Positions 60,306 through 64,000 of a stretch of DNA of 64,000 bases are shown here, piece by piece (the stretch's first letter is position 1; each line of letters starts with the position of its first letter). Location of the stretch: the NCBI RefSeq assembly GCF_047654805.1, contig NZ_JASGIV010000001.1:868001-932000 (forward strand). The letters run 5' to 3'. The notes under the pieces are model-generated. The model was not told the DNA's origin. It saw only the letters and a program-made list of their open reading frames with translations, and did no database searches. Source of the stretch: Pelomonas sp047654805 (GTDB lineage Bacteria > Pseudomonadota > Gammaproteobacteria > Burkholderiales > Burkholderiaceae_C). A program made the position numbers and the translations under genes.

Positions 60306-60929
60306 ATGGGTACACGCTTCATTCAGCGCTACAACGCTGGCGAGCGCACCAACCACTGGTTGATCGTGCTGCTCTTTCTTTGCGCCGGCCTGTCCGGCCT
60401 CGCCTTTTTCCACCCGGCCTTCTACTTCCTTACCGCGCTGTTCGGCGGTGGCACCTGGGCGCGCATCCTGCATCCGTTCATGGGCCTGGCCATGGCGCTG
60501 TGCTTCCTCGTCATGTTTGTGCGGCTGTGGCGGCACAACGTGATGACCGAGGTCGACAAGGGGTGGGTGAAGCACAGCGGCCAGATGCTGCGCGGGGACA
60601 AGAGCCACATGCCGCCCGCCGGTCGCTACAACGCGGGCCAGAAGGGCGTGTTCTGGCTGATGGCCGTCAGCCTGCTGGTGCTGGTGGTCACCGGCTTCAT
60701 GTTCTGGCAGCCCTGGTTCGCCAACAGTTTCCCCATCCTCGCCCGGCGCATCGCCGTCGTGCTGCACGCGCTGTCGGCCACGGTGCTGATCCTGACCGTC
60801 ATCGTGCATGTCTACGCGGCGATCTGGGTCAAGGGCACGCTGCGCGCCATGACGCGCGGCACGGTCACCGAAGGCTGGGCGCGCCAGAACCACCCGCTTT
60901 GGCATCGCGAGATGACCGGCAAGCAGTAA
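60306..60929 (+). CDS. fdnI: Formate dehydrogenase cytochrome b (gamma) subunit
   Basis: The product has 207 residues with about four membrane helices. His residues in RTNHWLIVLLFLCAG, in the helix around RILHPFMGLAMALC and in VVLHALSATVLILTVIVHVYAAIW are candidate heme b ligands. It transfers electrons to the quinone pool. The 10-base gap to fdhE suggests operon transcription. Confidence 0.94.
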   Translation: MGTRFIQRYNAGERTNHWLIVLLFLCAGLSGLAFFHPAFYFLTALFGGGTWARILHPFMGLAMALCFLVMFVRLWRHNVMTEVDKGWVKHSGQMLRGDKSHMPPAGRYNAGQKGVFWLMAVSLLVLVVTGFMFWQPWFANSFPILARRIAVVLHALSATVLILTVIVHVYAAIWVKGTLRAMTRGTVTEGWARQNHPLWHREMTGKQ

Positions 60930-60939
60930 CCTCCGCTGC

Positions 60940-61935
60940 ATGACCGTTGGAACCCAGAAGATCCTCAGTCCGGAAGAGATCGCTGTTCGCGCGGGTGAGC
61001 AGCTCAGCTTCCTGCACCTGCCCGAAGCCGGTGTGTTCGCCGAGCGCGCGCTGCGGCTGCGCGAGCTGGCCGCCGGCCATGCGATGGGCGACTTCCTGCG
61101 CTTCGTCGCCGAACTGGCCGACGCCCAGCACCGTGCGCTGTCCGCCCAGGTTGCCGTGCCGCTGCCCACGCCCGGACAGATCGACGCCGCCGCGCGCAAC
61201 GGCCAGCCGCTGCTTCCGGCCGAGGCCTGGCGCCGCGAGCCCGTGTGGCTTGAGTCGCTGCGTGCGCTGCTGAACGACGTGGCCCGCCACCTTGCTGACG
61301 GACAGCCCAAGGCCGCGGTACTGCAACTCGCTGCCGCCAGCGACGAGTACCTGGAAACGCAGGCTGGCCGCTTGCTGGGCGGAGTCATGCTGGGCCTGGA
61401 CCTGGCGGCCGCGCCGTTGATCGCTGCCGGCCTGCAGCTGCACTGGGTGAGGCTTGTGCGGCAGACAGCGGCCCATGCCCCCGGGCCGATCGCGGCCTTC
61501 GGCCGCACTGACGACCCCACGCTGTGCCCCTGCTGCGGTTCGCGCCCGGTGGCATCGCTGGAACGCCTGGGCAGCGACGGCGCGCGTTACCTCGCCTGCG
61601 GCCTGTGTGCCACGCAGTGGCACTATGTGCGCATCAAGTGCGCGCATTGCCAGAGTACCAAGGGCATCTCGCTGCAAAGCCTGGTCGGCACCGACGAGAC
61701 CAACTCGACCACGGCCGACGCCGTCGTGCAGGCCGAGTGCTGCAGCGAATGCGGCCACTACCTGAAGCTGATGCACCCGGCGCGCGACAACGGCCTGGAG
61801 CCGCTGGCCGACGACCTCGCCACGCTGACGCTGGACCTGCTTGTCAGCGAGGCCGGCCTGCAGCGCCAGGGCGTCAACCTGCTGCTGCTGTTCGGCGAGC
61901 CCGACGAAGCGCCACCACCCGGACGGGAACACTGA
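60940..61935 (+). CDS. fdhE: Formate dehydrogenase accessory protein FdhE
   Basis: The product has 331 residues. Four Cys motifs lie in its C-terminal half: CPCCGSRPVASLERLG, CGLCATQWHYVRIKC, CAHC and CCSECGHYLKL. They form a metal-binding (rubredoxin-like) fold. FdhE helps assemble active periplasmic formate dehydrogenase before export. Its stop overlaps the start of selA by one base. Confidence 0.95.
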   Translation: MTVGTQKILSPEEIAVRAGEQLSFLHLPEAGVFAERALRLRELAAGHAMGDFLRFVAELADAQHRALSAQVAVPLPTPGQIDAAARNGQPLLPAEAWRREPVWLESLRALLNDVARHLADGQPKAAVLQLAAASDEYLETQAGRLLGGVMLGLDLAAAPLIAAGLQLHWVRLVRQTAAHAPGPIAAFGRTDDPTLCPCCGSRPVASLERLGSDGARYLACGLCATQWHYVRIKCAHCQSTKGISLQSLVGTDETNSTTADAVVQAECCSECGHYLKLMHPARDNGLEPLADDLATLTLDLLVSEAGLQRQGVNLLLLFGEPDEAPPPGREH

Positions 61936-63359
61936 TGAACGCGCCCGACGAATCCGTGGTCCACGGTTCCAAGGCGAGGCCCCAAGACCTGCCGGCCCTG
62001 GACAAACTGCTGCGCGACTGCGCCCCGCTGGTGGCCGAGCACGGCCACACGCTGGTCGCCAACGAGGCGAGGGCGCTGCTCGACAGCCTGCGCCAGCGCG
62101 CCGTCGCCGGCACGCTGGCGCAGGCCGAGTTGGACATGCTGGCGCAGATGCTCGTCGAGCGCGTGCAGGCGCGCATGCAGCCCAACTTGCGCGCGGTACT
62201 CAATCTCACCGGCACCGTCATTCACACCAATCTCGGCCGCTCGCTGCTGGCCGACGCCGCGCTGCAGCAGGTGATGGCGCTGATGGGCTCGCCCAACAAC
62301 CTTGAGTTCGACCTCCAGGCCGGTGCGCGCGGCGACCGCGACGACCTCATCGAAGGCCTGCTCTGCGAGCTGACCGGCGCCGAGGCCGCCACGGTCGTCA
62401 ACAACAACGCCGCCGCCGTGCTGCTGGGCATCGCGGCGCTTGCGGGTGGCCGGGAGGCCATCGTGTCGCGCGGCGAGCTGGTGGAGATCGGCGGCGCCTT
62501 TCGCATGCCCGACGTGATGAGCACGGCAGGCGCCACGCTGGTGGAGGTGGGCACGACCAACCGCACCCACCCGCGCGACTACGAGAACGCCATCACGCCG
62601 CGCACGGCGCTCATCGTCAAGGTCCACACCAGCAACTATCAGGTGCAGGGCTTCACGGCCGCGGTCGACGAAGCCACGCTCGCCCCCATAGCGCATCGGG
62701 CCGGCCTGCCGCTGATGACCGACCTGGGTAGCGGTGCGCTGGTCGACCTTTCCCGGTGGGGTCTGCCGGCCGAGCCCCTGCCGCAGGCCATGCTCGCGGC
62801 CGGTTGCGATGTCGTCACCTTCAGCGGCGACAAGTTGCTGGGAGGGCCGCAGGCCGGCCTCATCGTGGGCAGCAAGGCAGCCGTCGGAAGGATCCGAAAG
62901 TTCCCGATGAAGAGGGCGCTGCGCCTGTCCAAGCTGCCGTTCGCGGCGCTGGAGGCCACGCTGCGCCTGTACTTGCGTCCGGAGCGGCTGGTGCAGGACC
63001 TGCCGACACTGCGCCTGTTGACGCGCCCCCTGGACCAGATCGCCGGGCTTGCGCAGCGCCTGCTGCCCGACGTGGCCGCCGCCGTCGCGCCGCGCTTCAC
63101 CGTCGAGGCGGTCGCGCTGCAAAGCCAGATCGGCTCCGGCTCGCTGCCCGTCGAACGGCTGCCGTCCGCGGGCCTTGCCATCGCCGCCGCTGACGGCCGG
63201 GGTCGCAGTCTTGATGCCCTGGCCACAGCGCTGCGCGGCCTGCCGCGGCCCGTCATCGGCCGTATCAACGATGACCGCCTGCTGCTGGACCTGAGGGGCC
63301 TGGAGGAGCCTGCGCTGCTTACTTCTCAGCTGGCCGCGCTCAAGGAGTCTCTGGCGTGA
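61935..63359 (+). CDS. selA: L-seryl-tRNA(Sec) selenium transferase SelA
   Basis: The product has 474 residues from MNAPDESVV. Hallmarks are NLTGTVIHTNLGRSLL, NNNAAAVLLGIAALAGGREAIVSRGELVEIGG and the PLP-binding Lys in TFSGDKLLGGPQAG. SelA turns seryl-tRNA(Sec) into selenocysteinyl-tRNA(Sec), using selenophosphate. It overlaps fdhE and is followed 10 bases later by selB, so the decoding genes are linked to their client fdnG. Confidence 0.96.
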   Translation: MNAPDESVVHGSKARPQDLPALDKLLRDCAPLVAEHGHTLVANEARALLDSLRQRAVAGTLAQAELDMLAQMLVERVQARMQPNLRAVLNLTGTVIHTNLGRSLLADAALQQVMALMGSPNNLEFDLQAGARGDRDDLIEGLLCELTGAEAATVVNNNAAAVLLGIAALAGGREAIVSRGELVEIGGAFRMPDVMSTAGATLVEVGTTNRTHPRDYENAITPRTALIVKVHTSNYQVQGFTAAVDEATLAPIAHRAGLPLMTDLGSGALVDLSRWGLPAEPLPQAMLAAGCDVVTFSGDKLLGGPQAGLIVGSKAAVGRIRKFPMKRALRLSKLPFAALEATLRLYLRPERLVQDLPTLRLLTRPLDQIAGLAQRLLPDVAAAVAPRFTVEAVALQSQIGSGSLPVERLPSAGLAIAAADGRGRSLDALATALRGLPRPVIGRINDDRLLLDLRGLEEPALLTSQLAALKESLA

Positions 63360-63369
63360 AGGGATTGCC

Positions 63370-64000
63370 ATGATCGTGGGCACCGCCGGTCACATCGACC
63401 ATGGCAAGACCACGCTGGTGCGCGCGCTGACCGGTGTGGACACCGACCGGCTGCCCGAGGAGAAGGCGCGCGGCATCAGCATTGAGCTGGGCTATGCCTA
63501 CCTCGACGTGCCGGGCCTTGATGAACGCATTGGCTTCATCGACGTGCCGGGCCACGAGAAGCTGGTGCACACCATGCTGGCCGGCGCCAGTGGAATCGAC
63601 CTCGCGCTGCTGCTGGTCGCCGCTGACGACGGCGTGATGCCGCAGACCCGCGAACACCTGGCCGTGCTCAGCCTGCTGGGCCTGACACGCTGCGTGGTCG
63701 CCGTCACCAAGATCGACCGCGCCGAGCCCGGCCGCGTCGAGTCGCTGCAAGGCGAGGTGCGGGCGCTGTTGGCCGGCACCGGCCTGAAGGGCGCGCCCGT
63801 CCTTGCCGTCTCCGCGCAGACCGGGCAGGGCGTGCCGGCACTGCGCGAGCTGCTGTTCGAGGCCGCTCGCGACACGCGCCCGCGTGCGACTCGCCACCTG
63901 GCCGCTCGCCTCGCCGTGGACCGCGCGTTCAGTCTCGAGGGCGTCGGCACCGTCGTTACCGGCACGCTGCACGCCGGCGAGATCGCGGTGGGTGATGAAC
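63370..64000 (+). CDS. selB: Selenocysteine-specific elongation factor SelB, N-terminal part (cut by window edge)
   Basis: The visible 210 residues start MIVGTAGHIDHGKTTLVRALTGVDTDRLPEEKARGISIELGYAY, the SelB GTPase opening (P-loop GHIDHGKT, switch RGISIELG). DVPGHEK (G3) and VTKID (G4) follow. The C-terminal winged-helix domains that bind SECIS lie beyond 64000. It delivers Sec-tRNA to UGA codons marked by a SECIS. Confidence 0.96.
   Translation, partial: MIVGTAGHIDHGKTTLVRALTGVDTDRLPEEKARGISIELGYAYLDVPGLDERIGFIDVPGHEKLVHTMLAGASGIDLALLLVAADDGVMPQTREHLAVLSLLGLTRCVVAVTKIDRAEPGRVESLQGEVRALLAGTGLKGAPVLAVSAQTGQGVPALRELLFEAARDTRPRATRHLAARLAVDRAFSLEGVGTVVTGTLHAGEIAVGDE

Noticed and set aside
1..64000. 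CRISPR arrays, tRNA or rRNA genes, prophage, or restriction/defence systems
   Set aside because: No regularly spaced repeats, no tRNA-like cloverleaf noticed in the intergenic gaps, and no phage or defence gene families among the coding regions. A tRNA scan would be needed to exclude a missed tRNA.

Overview
The window is chromosomal DNA of high G+C content, densely coding on both strands. It most likely comes from a betaproteobacterium of the order Burkholderiales. The inference rests on a phasin (polyhydroxyalkanoate granule protein), a pyruvate dehydrogenase operon with a homodimeric-type E1 and a lipoyl-domain-fused E3, several chemotaxis and c-di-GMP proteins, and a selenocysteine-containing respiratory formate dehydrogenase with its own selA-selB. 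No rRNA, tRNA, CRISPR array or prophage was recognised. The only mobile element is one IS110/IS1111-type insertion sequence.

Layout. 1-7047: the end of a patatin-like phospholipase, a Lon-substrate-domain protein, an alpha/beta hydrolase, a YihY/BrkB membrane protein, a minus-strand operon of a LiaF-like membrane protein plus a LytS/LytR-type two-component system, then an Rrf2 regulator overlapping a thioredoxin-reductase-like flavoprotein. 7058-8451: an IS1111-like element next to a terminator hairpin. 8461-17022: phasin, divergent histone-deacetylase-like hydrolase, a tightly overlapped set (thioesterase, nitroreductase, NhaD-like antiporter, 2-hydroxyacid dehydrogenase, secreted hypothetical), then RmuC and an MFS transporter. 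17276-22659: a CHASE2-PAS-GGDEF-EAL protein with a tiny upstream coupled ORF, then a chemoreceptor and CheW. 23001-32451: an M16 peptidase, small metabolic and hypothetical genes, a second patatin, DUF1697, an M3 oligopeptidase and FolD. 32512-42137: a FixJ/FixL-type two-component system divergent from aceE-aceF-lpdA.

42146-52533: secreted hydrolase, TetR regulator, a second chemoreceptor, a Tat-exported NAD-binding epimerase-like protein, a 70-residue membrane protein, an exported serine protease with an unfamiliar N-terminal half, an HDOD protein, and a LapG protease/LapD receptor pair that would control cell-surface adhesin release in response to c-di-GMP. 52583-56122: a TonB-dependent receptor divergent from an Mrp/ApbC Fe-S carrier. 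56296-64000: fdnG (in-frame UGA at codon 196 followed by a SECIS-like hairpin), fdnH, fdnI, fdhE, selA and the start of selB. This last set is a self-contained module in which the selenoprotein and part of its decoding machinery sit in one apparent operon.

Most noteworthy signals: (1) a structured 260-nt non-coding stretch downstream of the IS transposase, a candidate bridge/seek guide RNA; (2) the SECIS hairpin and selenoprotein operon; (3) a 29-bp dyad covering both the -10 element and the start codon of the Rrf2 gene, suggesting a leaderless autoregulated transcript; (4) two opposed copies of a TTTGCTGCAC-type element between phasin and the deacetylase-like gene; (5) a 12-codon coupled leader ORF; (6) the LapG/LapD pair. 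All assignments come from reading the sequence and recalling family motifs; no database search was run.
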